NCBI RefSeq assembly: GCF_024684275.1
Contig: NZ_JAIKXF010000055.1
Location: 1 to 64,000, forward strand
DNA: 64,000 nt
Origin: Ruminococcus sp.
GTDB lineage: Bacteria; Bacillota_A; Clostridia; Oscillospirales; Ruminococcaceae
Direction: 5' to 3'
The notes under the pieces: model-generated
The model's input: the letters and a program-made list of their open reading frames with translations, nothing else
Databases searched by the model: none
What the model was told of the DNA's origin: nothing
Shown here: piece after piece, positions 34,333-43,901 of the stretch
Layout: the number at the start of each line of letters is the position of its first letter
How positions within the stretch are numbered: the stretch's first letter is position 1
Made by a program: the position numbers and the translations under genes

Positions 34333-36825
34333 TTATTTTTCTATATTCGGAAGTATAACATTTGCGGTAAACATATCGCCGTCGATAACTACCTCAAATT
34401 TTCCGCCGCAGGCTTCGGTAAAGCTCTTCGCTATGGAGAGTCCGAGTCCGTTGCCCTCGGTAGTTCTCGATTTATCGCCGCGAGTGAAGCGCTCTGTTAT
34501 CTCCTCCGGAGTGAAATTCATTTCCTCAGCAGAGATATTTTTAACGGAAATATATGTAAGCTTCTCATCGCTGTCAAGATTTATGTATATTCTTGTGCCT
34601 GTCAGCGAGTATTTCAGCGCATTGTCAATAAGGTTCTGCAATACGCGGTAGAGCTTTTTGCCCTCAGCCATAATAGGAGCAGTCTGCACCTTGATATCCG
34701 TGCGCACCTCCATGCCCGATTGAGCTATTTTGTCCGTCATATCACCTATTACCTGCCGAGTCAGGATCACGGCATCTATCTGTTCGTTATTGACATCAGT
34801 GTTGCTTGTTGCCTTTGCAAGGTCAAAGAGATCAGACACCATTGCTTTCAGTCTGTCGGACTTCTGGCTGATAATATTTACATAATCCCTTGCCGCAGGG
34901 CTCATCTCCTCCGCAGAAAGCAGGTCAATATAGCTGATTATAGACGTGAGCGGAGTTTTAAGATCATGTGATACATTTGTTACAAGCTCTATCTTCATAC
35001 GCTCGGACTGCACCTGCTTATCAACTGCATGGCGTATGCCGTCAGAGATATTGTTGAGATTGTTCGTCATACCGTATGCAGGGGACTTCTCGGGAACAAG
35101 CCTCGGTGAATAGTCTCCGCCGTTCATATCCGCTATCTGCTTTGCTACTGCTGCTATCTCAGCATGATCGCGGAAACTGAATATAACATACAGCACAAGC
35201 AAAAATACAGAGCAAACAAGGAACGCTTCGAGCTCTCTTGAAGGGATAGTTGCGATAAAAACAAAGAATTCTGCCGCAGCGGCTATTGCTGTACGCATAA
35301 GGAACCTGCGCATAAATAGGTCATTTTTCAGCGCTTTTTTCTCGATATGCCTTATACTGCGAAGATCAAGCTTTTTACGGATAAAAGAGCAAAGCTTTTT
35401 TAAGTATTTCCATACAAAAACCAGTATGCGTCCTGTGAGAGAAGTTTTAAAGACACTTCCGCATTTAAGCCGTGTGGAAAGTGTTATCAGTGAGCCAAGT
35501 GCTATTGCATAACAGGCTGTTAAGGCACTTCCTGTGATTATCCCGCCCATATCCACGTTTGTGTAATACTCCGCGAGGACAGTCCTGATCTCGTCCATGC
35601 CATAAAGCAGTGCAAAAACGCCTGCTGCCGCCCCTGCGATGAATACTACAGGCAGTTCTGCGAATATACGGTCAGGCATTGAAAGGACGAATTTCTTTTT
35701 CTCAGCGTCATATCCGCAGGCAATAAGGAGAAGCAGCGCGATTATAGCGCCTGCAATGCCAACGGGAATAAGCGGCATCGCCTTGTGGACAGAGTCCTGC
35801 TCGATATTACCGCGCATCGTCTGATACTGCTCATACTCGGAGATAAGAGCTTCGGAAGGCTTGATATAAATTGTTATATCGCTGTTTTTTTCGTCATATT
35901 TCTGAAATTTATCCTTGCTTACTTTGATCCAGTTTCGGCTGTTCTCATCAAAGAACATATACATATCAGTATCAGTGACCTCGGACATATCTCCGACACT
36001 TTCCACATTTTTCCCCTCTGACCATATGTCTCTTTCATTAGGTTCAAATCCGTTTCTTTCATCGGGAAGTGCATAATATACATTTTCCTCGTCGTGTTCA
36101 AACTGCTCGAATGCTTCTCTGTTTGCAGGCTCGAATTCAAGTTCTTCGTTATTTCTGTAATTATTCTCGGGAACAGGCATAGTTCCGTCTGTCTTATAAT
36201 ATAAAACTGCCCCAAAGTCGTCGGTATAGCTTTCTAAGTCTGTAGTATCAAGGTCATACAGTGCGACTGCCTGCTTGGGCAGCGAGCCGTACATCAAATA
36301 GTAAGTCAGCCCATAATTTGTAGTATACCAGCGCTTTTCGCCCTGATGATACCAGTTCATTCCCTTAGGAAAAAAGTTGGTTTGTCCCTTGATATATTCT
36401 ATACTGTAGTCACTTTTAAGCTCCTCTGCCGATTTTGTAGTATTGGTGAGGACTCTGTCTCCGCAGCTTGCATAATATTCAAAATCACGAGGATTTTCAA
36501 TGGTCAGCTTTCCGCTTATGTCCATAAGCTCAAGCTCCTGCATTGCCTGTTTTATTGACTTTTCGTACTCCTTCGAGCAGGTGTATCTGCTGTTCTTATC
36601 GGTATTTCGCAAATATATGCTGCTTACCGCCCAGAGCTGGTCAAACAGATGATTAATATCATGGGTATAATCGTGACTTTCCATAACATCATCGCGGTTA
36701 CTGCGTGAATCTACCTGCTTCATGTTCTCATTTACAATGAATACGCATTGAAAAGCACATATTCCCACAAGTGTGCAGGATATTATGAAAGCGATTATTC
36801 GCGTCAGCCTCTTTTTAAGGATCAT
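34333..36825 (-). CDS. Membrane sensor histidine kinase
   Basis: This is an 830-residue kinase with an N-terminal membrane helix, a large extracellular region (about 35-345) and several further helices (345-570). HisKA motif HDLKTPLTSIISYIDLL is near residue 620, and an HATPase domain holds NLIDNALKYS, ERFTRGDKSRTTEGNGLGLSIA. The kinase core resembles VanS/WalK-type kinases, but the multi-helix input domain is unusual. It starts 11 nt after the cognate regulator, with GGAG before the ATG. The signal is unknown; position among wall and dockerin genes suggests cell-envelope sensing. Confidence 0.92.
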   Translation of the reverse strand: MILKKRLTRIIAFIISCTLVGICAFQCVFIVNENMKQVDSRSNRDDVMESHDYTHDINHLFDQLWAVSSIYLRNTDKNSRYTCSKEYEKSIKQAMQELELMDISGKLTIENPRDFEYYASCGDRVLTNTTKSAEELKSDYSIEYIKGQTNFFPKGMNWYHQGEKRWYTTNYGLTYYLMYGSLPKQAVALYDLDTTDLESYTDDFGAVLYYKTDGTMPVPENNYRNNEELEFEPANREAFEQFEHDEENVYYALPDERNGFEPNERDIWSEGKNVESVGDMSEVTDTDMYMFFDENSRNWIKVSKDKFQKYDEKNSDITIYIKPSEALISEYEQYQTMRGNIEQDSVHKAMPLIPVGIAGAIIALLLLIACGYDAEKKKFVLSMPDRIFAELPVVFIAGAAAGVFALLYGMDEIRTVLAEYYTNVDMGGIITGSALTACYAIALGSLITLSTRLKCGSVFKTSLTGRILVFVWKYLKKLCSFIRKKLDLRSIRHIEKKALKNDLFMRRFLMRTAIAAAAEFFVFIATIPSRELEAFLVCSVFLLVLYVIFSFRDHAEIAAVAKQIADMNGGDYSPRLVPEKSPAYGMTNNLNNISDGIRHAVDKQVQSERMKIELVTNVSHDLKTPLTSIISYIDLLSAEEMSPAARDYVNIISQKSDRLKAMVSDLFDLAKATSNTDVNNEQIDAVILTRQVIGDMTDKIAQSGMEVRTDIKVQTAPIMAEGKKLYRVLQNLIDNALKYSLTGTRIYINLDSDEKLTYISVKNISAEEMNFTPEEITERFTRGDKSRTTEGNGLGLSIAKSFTEACGGKFEVVIDGDMFTANVILPNIEK

Positions 36826-36836
36826 TTATATCACTC

Positions 36837-37547
36837 CTATTGTTTCTCCACTTTATATCCAATGCCCCAAACTACCTTTAGATAGCGCGGTTCACTGGGA
36901 TTTATCTCTATTTTTTCTCTGATATGGCGGATATGTACCATTACGGTGTTCTCAATGGAATATGAGTCCTCGTTCCAGACACGGGAGTATATCTCCTCTG
37001 CGGAGAATATTCGCCCTGCATTAGTCATAAGAAGCTCCGTAATCTTGTACTCTGTAGCAGTCAGCTTCACGGGAGAGCCGTCCACTGACAGCTGCTTTGC
37101 ATCCTTATCAAGAACAAGGCCTCCTATACGAACCACATTCGCCTTTTGAACACTGTCTGCCGCACCGAGACTAAGATATCGGCGCAGATTTGAATTTACT
37201 CGTGCCACAAGCTCCATAGGATTATACGGCTTTGTGATATAATCATCAGCCCCCATTGAAAGTCCCAGTATCTTGTCACTGTCCTCGGATTTTGCAGAGA
37301 GAACTATTATTGGTATATTCTTTACAGCGCGTATCTTCATCATAGCCGACAGACCGTCCAGCTTAGGCATCATAACATCGATAAGTATGAGCTGTATGTC
37401 GTTCTGCATGAGAGAGTCTATTGCTTCAAGCCCGTTGTACGCCTTGTAGATAGTGTAGCCTTCACGGGAAAGAAGCGCCGCAATGGCGTTTACGATGTCA
37501 TGGTCATCGTCCACCACAAGTATTGAAGAATTTTCGATATTTATCAT
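36837..37547 (-). CDS. OmpR-family response regulator
   Basis: The 236-residue protein has a receiver (acidic DDDHD, phospho-acceptor in LILIDVMMPKLDG, KPYNPMELVARV) and a winged-helix C-terminal domain (ATEYKITELLMTNAGRIFS, HIRHIREKI, VWGIGYKVE). It is of the VanR/PhoP type. It precedes the kinase in one operon with a consensus promoter. Confidence 0.94.
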   Translation of the reverse strand: MINIENSSILVVDDDHDIVNAIAALLSREGYTIYKAYNGLEAIDSLMQNDIQLILIDVMMPKLDGLSAMMKIRAVKNIPIIVLSAKSEDSDKILGLSMGADDYITKPYNPMELVARVNSNLRRYLSLGAADSVQKANVVRIGGLVLDKDAKQLSVDGSPVKLTATEYKITELLMTNAGRIFSAEEIYSRVWNEDSYSIENTVMVHIRHIREKIEINPSEPRYLKVVWGIGYKVEKQ

Positions 37548-37592
37548 GATAAAAGTCCTTTCGGCGATAAAAAATGTAATTGTTCTTATATA

Positions 37593-37621
37593 ATTTTACC
37601 GCTCTGCTGTTCTTCTGTCAA
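37593..37621 (-). promoter_or_regulatory. sigma-A promoter of the two-component operon
   Basis: On the minus strand TTGACA and TAAAAT are separated by 17 nt, about 45 nt upstream of the regulator ATG. Confidence 0.75.
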
Positions 37622-37698
37622 TATTATAAATGGCTATTCTTATTTTTACCCTGCCAAAAACCTTAAATTTTTCTTAATATTATCATTAAGAAAAGAAA

Positions 37699-37722
37699 AA
37701 GCTCCGCCGAAGCGGAGCTTTT
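37699..37722 (-). terminator. Terminator of the pair B operon
   Basis: AAAGCTCCGC pairs with GCGGAGCTTT around CGAA/TTCG, followed on the minus strand by T-rich sequence. An almost identical hairpin is at 43812-43835. Confidence 0.8.
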
Positions 37723-37741
37723 CTGCCAAATATACCTATAC

Positions 37742-39796
37742 TCATTCAATTCCAAGGAGCATTGTCTGTATTGTCTGTGCATCGCCGACTGTAAGGCCAT
37801 TGCCGTCCATGTCTGCGTTAGCTTTGCCCTGAGCTGTAAGATGAACTTCTGCTGTACCATTTTCACCGTATTTATTTGGATTTGCAAGAGCCTGCATGAT
37901 AAGAACTACATCTGACATATCAGTTGTACCATCACAGTTTGCATCACCGTTAATTATATCACTTTTTGCCGGCATTTCAATATGATAATTTTTAATTAAT
38001 TTATTAATACTTGGTTCGAATACTATTTCATATAATACAAGAGCCTTTATTTTATCACTATGCTTATTAACATTGATATCAAGATCAAGTATTGGAGTAC
38101 TCTCATAAATCTTTGCTTTTGCAATTGATTCAGCTGGAATATTCAGAAGGTAAGCGACTTTAGAGTTAGAAACCATTTCTATTTCAACAAGTTTTCCGTC
38201 TGAGTTTTCCACCATTTTTGTTTCCATAAGGTCTTTTAGTATGTCAATGTTATCAACTTCGACACTAACTTTTAGGATTCCTCTATTGGTGTAACTGTTA
38301 AAATAATCATTTCCAGCTTCTTTTATTTTCTTGCTGTATAACTCTCCAAATGTAGCGACATTTTCGACTCCTTCTATTTTATCATTGAAAGAACCTAATT
38401 CTTCATCAGACATTGCCAATAACTCTTCAAAAGAATAATTTGAAATTGTCTTATCAGGTATATTGCCTATGGGATTGACCGCCGTGCCCCAATAATTGTA
38501 ATAGAAGCCAACAAAATATGGACTGAGCTGAACGTAATTCAGAGCTACTGTCAAAAGCTTTACAGCTTCGGCATTATTGGCAGTTTTAGGATTGATATAG
38601 CATGAGCAGTATTCATTATTGTCAGAACCGTTCTCATCGCCAAAAGCTACACGAACAGTGGAATTCTGCTTGAAGGTGAATGATTCCTCGGGAAGCTCCA
38701 GTGCAGAAGCAAATCTGTCGTCCTCCCAGTAAACCTTATAATCATCTGCTAATTCAGGATTTGATACTGGAAACGGATTGGGTTTAAGCAATGCCCATAC
38801 TTCTCCGCATACAAGCTCATTCCTGAGTTTTTCCTCTGTCCACAGCCTGTAGTGCATTGAATCTGTTAGTCCTTTTTCCTCGAACATAACCTTTACTTCA
38901 TCTTCTGTGAGCTTGCTGAATTCTTCAAAGCTGATTCCCACAGTGGATTCGTTCTGCTTTGAAAAGCTGCCCGAAACGCCTGTTTTTACAAGCTCCGGAT
39001 CTATTTTTCTGTCCTCAATGTATGCCGCAAGCTTCTCAGGAATATCAGTCTTTTCCGCAGTGTACTCAACGTACAGAACATTGCTGTCAAGGCTGTCAAT
39101 CAGCTCAAATTCGGGAACTATCCCTGCATTCAGTTTGTTCTCGAAGATATACCAGTTGATAAGCCTTTTTATCACGTCGATATCTTCGATAAGTCCGTCC
39201 TTTTCATGATCCTCCTGTACAAAATTGACCAAATGGGGATCAAATCCATTTTTTTCAACCTGAGCTATGATCTCGAGGGGGATATTCTCGTTTTTGCGAT
39301 AATACCCTATGAATATAATACCGTCAGGCGAGGACTCTTTATCATATATCCATGCGTCGATATTATTGTCGTTTATATACTTATCAAGTCTGTAACGCAG
39401 TGCATCTTCCTGTGTACTCATGTTTGAGGGCAGTTCCGCAATGCTGTCTGACGAACCGCCTGTAAGCTCGAATCTTTCAACGCCATATTCAATAATATCC
39501 GCGTCAAGCCCTGATTCCTTTACAAAAGCTTTCACAGGCTCAAGAGTATCAAGGCTTTCTGCATGCACCTGTACCTTTTTGCCGCTGCCAAGTGCAGTGA
39601 CAGCTCTTATGCCGTTATCTTTCAGATACTTGTCAAGAGAGCGGATAGTAAAAACTATATTCTCGTCAAGGATCAGCGATGAATCATAGACCTTATCTCT
39701 GCTTCCGTCCTCTGCCACAGCAGGCATTACTGCTGTCAAAGCCGCTGTCATTACTGCCGCTGTTAAAGCAGCTAAATATTTTTTAGTTTTTTTCAT
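37742..39796 (-). CDS. Secreted dockerin protein (pair B operon)
   Basis: The 684-residue protein has a signal peptide (1-28), about three degenerate 80-residue repeats (pattern LDKYI-DN-IDA ... IP ... NGFDPHLV), a region shared with the 43.9-kb protein (KVMFEEKGL, YRLWTEE, ALNYVQLSPYFVGF), and a C-terminal type I dockerin. The dockerin has two Ca-binding segments, GDANCDGTTDMSDVVLIMQ and ADMDGNGLTVGDAQTIQ. Dockerins bind cohesins of a scaffoldin. No catalytic domain is recognised. It starts 24 nt after the anti-sigma-like gene B, so it is in the same operon. Confidence 0.85.
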   Translation of the reverse strand: MKKTKKYLAALTAAVMTAALTAVMPAVAEDGSRDKVYDSSLILDENIVFTIRSLDKYLKDNGIRAVTALGSGKKVQVHAESLDTLEPVKAFVKESGLDADIIEYGVERFELTGGSSDSIAELPSNMSTQEDALRYRLDKYINDNNIDAWIYDKESSPDGIIFIGYYRKNENIPLEIIAQVEKNGFDPHLVNFVQEDHEKDGLIEDIDVIKRLINWYIFENKLNAGIVPEFELIDSLDSNVLYVEYTAEKTDIPEKLAAYIEDRKIDPELVKTGVSGSFSKQNESTVGISFEEFSKLTEDEVKVMFEEKGLTDSMHYRLWTEEKLRNELVCGEVWALLKPNPFPVSNPELADDYKVYWEDDRFASALELPEESFTFKQNSTVRVAFGDENGSDNNEYCSCYINPKTANNAEAVKLLTVALNYVQLSPYFVGFYYNYWGTAVNPIGNIPDKTISNYSFEELLAMSDEELGSFNDKIEGVENVATFGELYSKKIKEAGNDYFNSYTNRGILKVSVEVDNIDILKDLMETKMVENSDGKLVEIEMVSNSKVAYLLNIPAESIAKAKIYESTPILDLDINVNKHSDKIKALVLYEIVFEPSINKLIKNYHIEMPAKSDIINGDANCDGTTDMSDVVLIMQALANPNKYGENGTAEVHLTAQGKANADMDGNGLTVGDAQTIQTMLLGIE

Positions 39797-39820
39797 AAAG
39801 ACCATCCTTTCATAATAAAA

Positions 39821-40735
39821 TCAGGTTTCAAGAGGTGGGATCTGCTTCATTAAACTGTACAAATCAGTTTTATCTGTGTGATACAGATAATATTCATCAT
39901 GTCCGTCGAATTTGATCGCCACAATATCATCATCGCTGAATCCGTTTATAAAATACGCCTCTGCTTTGCAGCTCTTTACCTCTCCGTCAACATAATACTG
40001 ACTTTTCATATCTGCGCTGCTAATATGTTTTCCTATCAGCTCGGAGGATATAGGATATCCGCCGCGATATATAGGCTTCAGAACAGCTACATATCCATCG
40101 AGAAAAGCGTTATAATATTGTCTGTAAATAGTCATATCGTACCAAGGATCATGCGTACTTGGCTGAGTACCGCCGCCGGGAGGTGTGTAACCACCCGGGG
40201 GATCACTTGATTTTGCAGGAGGATTTCCTGTAATTTCCGGCTCAGTGGTAGTTCTTGTTGCCGTCTGTATAACAGTCGTTGTTGTTACTCGGCCTGTAGC
40301 TGACGCAGTAGTCTCTGCGGCATTATCCGATGTAGTCTGCGGAGGCGCTGTTTCCAGCTTTTTCGCTGTAGTCACAGCCTTAGCCGTTAAGGCAGTTTCA
40401 GCAGCCGGAGCAGCAGCTGTTGTCGTTGCCGTTGTATTTGCCTCAGCACTTGAGATCACAGCCGATGTTGTCACCTTAGTTGTCACTGCTTTTTGCGTAG
40501 TCTGAGCAGTTACAGCTGTAGTCTCAGTTTGGCTTTCAACAACAGTGCCGGGAGTCGGGAACGTATCAGGTCTTTTGTAGTTTCTCCACACTCCTAAGCC
40601 TATGACAAAAGCTCCCAGTATTCCAGCCGCAGCAGGTACTGCTCTTTTCGCAATATATATTCTTCTCTTTCTTTTCTTCTCGTGTTCATCGCGGACTTCA
40701 AGTACGTATTTTGTCATTTCATCATAAGTTTTCAT
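39821..40735 (-). CDS. Membrane protein with Thr-rich stalk, probable anti-sigma/sensor (pair B)
   Basis: This is a 304-residue protein: cytoplasmic part (1-30, many charged residues), membrane helix (about 32-52), long Thr/Ala-rich stalk (60-180), a Pro/Gly segment (PPGGYTPPGGG) and a C-terminal domain ending DIVAIKFDGHDEYYLYH. That end resembles pair D (EAVAVRLNDTDEYYLFR). The ATG at 40735 follows GGGGGG by 8 nt and overlaps the sigma gene by 14 nt. An anti-sigma role is inferred from this coupling. Confidence 0.65.
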   Translation of the reverse strand: MKTYDEMTKYVLEVRDEHEKKRKRRIYIAKRAVPAAAGILGAFVIGLGVWRNYKRPDTFPTPGTVVESQTETTAVTAQTTQKAVTTKVTTSAVISSAEANTTATTTAAAPAAETALTAKAVTTAKKLETAPPQTTSDNAAETTASATGRVTTTTVIQTATRTTTEPEITGNPPAKSSDPPGGYTPPGGGTQPSTHDPWYDMTIYRQYYNAFLDGYVAVLKPIYRGGYPISSELIGKHISSADMKSQYYVDGEVKSCKAEAYFINGFSDDDIVAIKFDGHDEYYLYHTDKTDLYSLMKQIPPLET

Positions 40736-41276
40736 AGCTGAAGCCCCCCTTTTCGAGTTCTGTTCTAAGCGCCTTCCTTGCATTGTACAGGAGATTTTCT
40801 GTCTGTTTCCTTGACTTGCCAATTATCCTTGCAGTTTCCTCGTTGCTGAATCCCTCAAAATAGGTCAGGTAAAGCACCTGCTGATATTCCTCTTTGAGTT
40901 TTCCGATTGTATGACGAAGATTGATCTTCTGTTCGCTTATCAGATATGTTCTTTCAAGATCGGCTTCATCAGCTATAGCAGCCTGCTCGTCCAGCGGAAC
41001 GTTCCTGTTTCGCTTGTCACGTCTGCGGTGATCTGCTGCAATATTTCTTCCTATTGTATAAAGCCATGTCTTGAAGGAGCTTTTTCCGCTGAATTTTGGT
41101 TTCTTTACTGCAAGTCTGATAAATGTATCCTGTACGCAGTCCTCTGCGTCGCTGATATTATGGGTATAGCTTTGCAGATACAGCATAAGTCCGTCTCTGA
41201 ACTCACGCACCAGCTCTGCCATACCGCTGTCATCGCCTGCAAGGAAACGGCGGTAGCTACTTTCACCGTTGCCCAT
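40722..41276 (-). CDS. ECF-type sigma factor (pair B)
   Basis: This is a 184-residue sigma factor with region 2 (EDCVQDTFIRLAVKKPKFSGKSSFKTWLYTIGRNI) and region 4 (EYQQVLYLTYFEGFSNEETARIIGKSRKQTENLLYNARKAL). It is closely related to C and D, all sharing an N-terminal NG-x-x-SY-x-RFL-x-GD pattern. The ATG is preceded by AAAGGAG. Confidence 0.92.
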   Translation of the reverse strand: MGNGESSYRRFLAGDDSGMAELVREFRDGLMLYLQSYTHNISDAEDCVQDTFIRLAVKKPKFSGKSSFKTWLYTIGRNIAADHRRRDKRNRNVPLDEQAAIADEADLERTYLISEQKINLRHTIGKLKEEYQQVLYLTYFEGFSNEETARIIGKSRKQTENLLYNARKALRTELEKGGFSYENL

Positions 41277-41315
41277 TATTCAGACTCCTTTCGCACATGA
41301 TCCTGTGTTCTTACT

Positions 41316-41349
41316 TATTAGACGTAATTTTCATTATAAAATACTAAGT
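41316..41349 (-). promoter_or_regulatory. ECF-type promoter motif before sigma B
   Basis: On the minus strand CTTAGTAT is followed after 17 nt by GTCTAATA. The same pair of elements (CTTAGAGT, 16 nt, TACTAATA) precedes sigma C. Autoregulation by B and/or C is inferred. Confidence 0.45.
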
Positions 41350-41448
41350 ATATTCTAAGTTAAAATAAAAAAATTTCTATCAACTTTAATCTATCATCTC
41401 AGATAGCTATTGTCAATAGATTTATTATTAATTTTTTGAAGCAAGTGA

Positions 41449-41475
41449 AAACAGCCGTGCGTAGTGCACGGCTGT
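41449..41475 (-). terminator. Terminator of the pair C fusion gene
   Basis: AACAGCCGTGC pairs with GCACGGCTGTT, followed on the minus strand by TTTTC. The same hairpin lies behind the pair E fusion gene. Confidence 0.85.
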
Positions 41476-41479
41476 TCTG

Positions 41480-43123
41480 TCAGCTGTTTATGTATTCTTC
41501 TAAGGTCATGACGCTGCCATTTGCCGTTGCAGTGTATGCATAGTAGGAAAGTATCTGTGACGCGTCAACAGCATTTATGCTGCCGTCTTTGTTTACATCG
41601 GCTGCCTTTTTCTGCGTATCGTCAAAACCTGTGCTCTGACCTGTGGAGGTCTTGGAATAATAGTCAAGAACCACAGAAGCATCTATGGCATTTACTGAGC
41701 CGCTGTTGTCAACGTCACCGAGGAGATTTTCATCTGTAGCGTATTTCTTTTTTCCTTCAAGTGTTGTTCTTACTTTTTTATAATAATATTGATGATAACT
41801 TACTGGTATAAGACCTTTCTTATCAAGGTAAAGCAGCTGATTTAAATAATCATCTTCATCTACCTTGCCGTTAAGGTCGATATCGCCGTACTGACTTATT
41901 CTTTTCCTCACCTCAGCAGGCAGTATGTCCACGGCATCTTCAATTCCATTAGCTGTTTCTTCTTGATAAACAATGTAATACAAAAGGTCATAGCTGTCAT
42001 AATAATCGAACTTGCCGTCACCGTTCAGATCCTTTTCAGCTTCGCCGCTTTCAAGACGTCTGAAACAGTCAAGCTGTTCTTCTGTATATTCATCATCTGT
42101 ACGTGTGTCGATCTCACTTCTCAGCTCTTCCATATATTCGATAAACTTGTCAATATGGTCTGGTCCGTCAACCGTTATAAAGTCATAATCTCTTAACACT
42201 TCTCTTATCTCATCATTTGTGGGATATTCGCCATGCAAATAGAGATAATACCTTGCTACATCTTTTGCGCCTCCAATACCAACATTTACAAAAAGATAAT
42301 CTATCTCTTCAACTTTCTTTTTACGCAAACTCTGTTGCTCATATGGATTGATCGCAATACCGATTTTTATATTCTTGGCTGCTTCTCCATCATAAAGCTC
42401 ATACATTTCTTTATATTTTGATGTGTCTTTGCCGTATTTTTCACTGCATTCTTCCATATGCTCCGCGTAAAGCTCAATTTCAAATACGTCCTTTACATCA
42501 AATTCGCCGTCATCATTAAAATCATAATACCACCCTTCTTCCTGCCAAAAACTATAATAGTACATCTCCGTAAATATTCGTTCCCACCTGCTCGAGTATG
42601 CAGCATTTACGCCTGTAGGACTCGCTGTTGCTGCTATTCCCATAGCGGATAAAAAAGCTATCATTTTTTTCATAGTAACACTCCCTTCTACTTCTTCATA
42701 AATGGTTGTTGTCGTCACAGCCGCAGTAGTGATAGGCGGCTTGACTGTTGTTCTCGCCTGCCCTGTTGTCCTTTCTGTGCGGGTGCTGTTTGTTCTGACG
42801 GCTGTGGTGGTCTGAGCCTTTGCGGTGTTCTCCGACTTTTCAGCCGCAGTCGATGATACCGCGGTCACTGCCGTCTCTGTGGAGGTCTTCGCCAGAGTCG
42901 TTACGCTTGCCGATGTCGTTGTATTAACGATAACATTATCGTTATTCGGGAAATCTACAGGCTTTTTGTTTTTTACTGCCGCAAATAATACTATAAAGCC
43001 GGCACATAAGCTCAGAGCCGCAGGAGCGATTCGTTTCAGATAACGTCTTTTCCGCTCCTTTCGCTCTAAATGAGCGTCTAATTTTGAGAGGACACTTTGA
43101 TACATCTCGTCATTATCCTTCAT
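41480..43123 (-). CDS. Anti-sigma-like membrane head fused to a dockerin protein (pair C)
   Basis: The 547-residue frame begins as a short cytoplasmic segment, a membrane helix (about 32-50) and a Thr-rich stalk (60-145), then runs without a stop into MKKMIAFLSAMGIAATA, a typical signal peptide start. The remainder carries several EF-hand-like loops (DFNDDGEFDVKD, DLNGDGKFDYYD, DIDLNGKVDEDD) and ends with a dockerin (GDVDNSGSVNAIDAS, ADVNKDGSINAVDAS). The internal ATG at 42673 has its own AAGGGAG site, so a separate secreted 397-residue product is possible. The head starts at 43123 (GGAGGGG, spacing 8) and overlaps sigma C by 11 nt. Confidence 0.75.
   Translation of the reverse strand: MKDNDEMYQSVLSKLDAHLERKERKRRYLKRIAPAALSLCAGFIVLFAAVKNKKPVDFPNNDNVIVNTTTSASVTTLAKTSTETAVTAVSSTAAEKSENTAKAQTTTAVRTNSTRTERTTGQARTTVKPPITTAAVTTTTIYEEVEGSVTMKKMIAFLSAMGIAATASPTGVNAAYSSRWERIFTEMYYYSFWQEEGWYYDFNDDGEFDVKDVFEIELYAEHMEECSEKYGKDTSKYKEMYELYDGEAAKNIKIGIAINPYEQQSLRKKKVEEIDYLFVNVGIGGAKDVARYYLYLHGEYPTNDEIREVLRDYDFITVDGPDHIDKFIEYMEELRSEIDTRTDDEYTEEQLDCFRRLESGEAEKDLNGDGKFDYYDSYDLLYYIVYQEETANGIEDAVDILPAEVRKRISQYGDIDLNGKVDEDDYLNQLLYLDKKGLIPVSYHQYYYKKVRTTLEGKKKYATDENLLGDVDNSGSVNAIDASVVLDYYSKTSTGQSTGFDDTQKKAADVNKDGSINAVDASQILSYYAYTATANGSVMTLEEYINS
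42673..42687 (-). promoter_or_regulatory. Internal ribosome-binding site and start in the pair C fusion
   Basis: On the minus strand AAGGGAG stands 7 nt before ATG 42673, which opens a signal-peptide-like sequence in frame with the upstream anti-sigma-like head. An equivalent site exists at 62114 in pair E. Confidence 0.6.
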
Positions 43124-43664
43124 ATTCAAAGCCCCTCCTTTCCAGCTCAGTTTTTAATGAAGTCTTGGCATTATAAAGAAGATTTTCGATCTGCCTTCGA
43201 GACTTTTTCATAATTAAAGCAGCTTCTCCATTGCTGAAGCCCTCAAAATATGTGAGATACAGCACCTGCCTGTACTCCGTCTTCAGGTCATGCAGAGCCT
43301 TATGCAAAGCCAGTTTCTGCTCACTTTTCAGGTATTCAGCTTCGATATTCTTTTCGTCAGCAAAAAAATCCTGTGATTCCAGCGGTACGACATCAAGCTT
43401 TGTATTTTTACGAAGATATGTAACACAAGTATTCCTGCCTATAGCATAAAGCCATGTTTTGAAAGATGATCTGTCAGAGAATTTCGGCTTTTTAATGGCA
43501 AGCCTGGTAAAAGTCTCCTCTGTCAGGTCTTCGGCAGTATGAATATTCTGTACAAAGCTGTTCAAATACAGCATCAAGCCCACGCGGTATTCACATATGA
43601 TCTCGCGCAGTCCTTCCCTGTCGCCCGCAAGAAAACGGCGGTAGCTACGGGCACCGTTATCCAT
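43113..43664 (-). CDS. ECF-type sigma factor (pair C)
   Basis: The 183-residue protein shares with sigma B most of region 2 (FKTWLYAIGRN) and region 4 (YRQVLYLTYFEGFSNGEAALIMKKSRRQIENLLYNAKTSL). A strong AGGAGG site precedes the ATG. Its end overlaps the membrane-protein gene. Confidence 0.92.
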   Translation of the reverse strand: MDNGARSYRRFLAGDREGLREIICEYRVGLMLYLNSFVQNIHTAEDLTEETFTRLAIKKPKFSDRSSFKTWLYAIGRNTCVTYLRKNTKLDVVPLESQDFFADEKNIEAEYLKSEQKLALHKALHDLKTEYRQVLYLTYFEGFSNGEAALIMKKSRRQIENLLYNAKTSLKTELERRGFEYEG

Positions 43665-43702
43665 GTGGGTACCTCCTCTCAGGGATCATTTATCCCTTCA
43701 CT

Positions 43703-43735
43703 TATTAGTAGCTTTTTTTCAGCTAAACTCTAAGC
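43703..43735 (-). promoter_or_regulatory. ECF-type promoter motif before sigma C
   Basis: On the minus strand CTTAGAGT, a 16-nt spacer, and TACTAATA, followed by AAGT as in the sigma B region. Confidence 0.45.
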
Positions 43736-43811
43736 ACTTACAGATATTTTTTATTTTTAACTATTATACTGCAATCTGATCAATATTTCAACAGCTCCGC
43801 ACCTGCATAAA

Positions 43812-43835
43812 AAAGCTCCGCCAAAGCGGAGCTTT
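43812..43835 (-). terminator. Terminator of the 1002-residue dockerin gene
   Basis: AAAGCTCCGC/GCGGAGCTTT stem followed on the minus strand by TTTTTTATG. Confidence 0.8.
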
Positions 43836-43901
43836 CCCGTATTCTTTTTTTACATATTGGAAGCTCTGCAAATACTTAGCTCTCCCATGTATGCAATTCT
43901 A

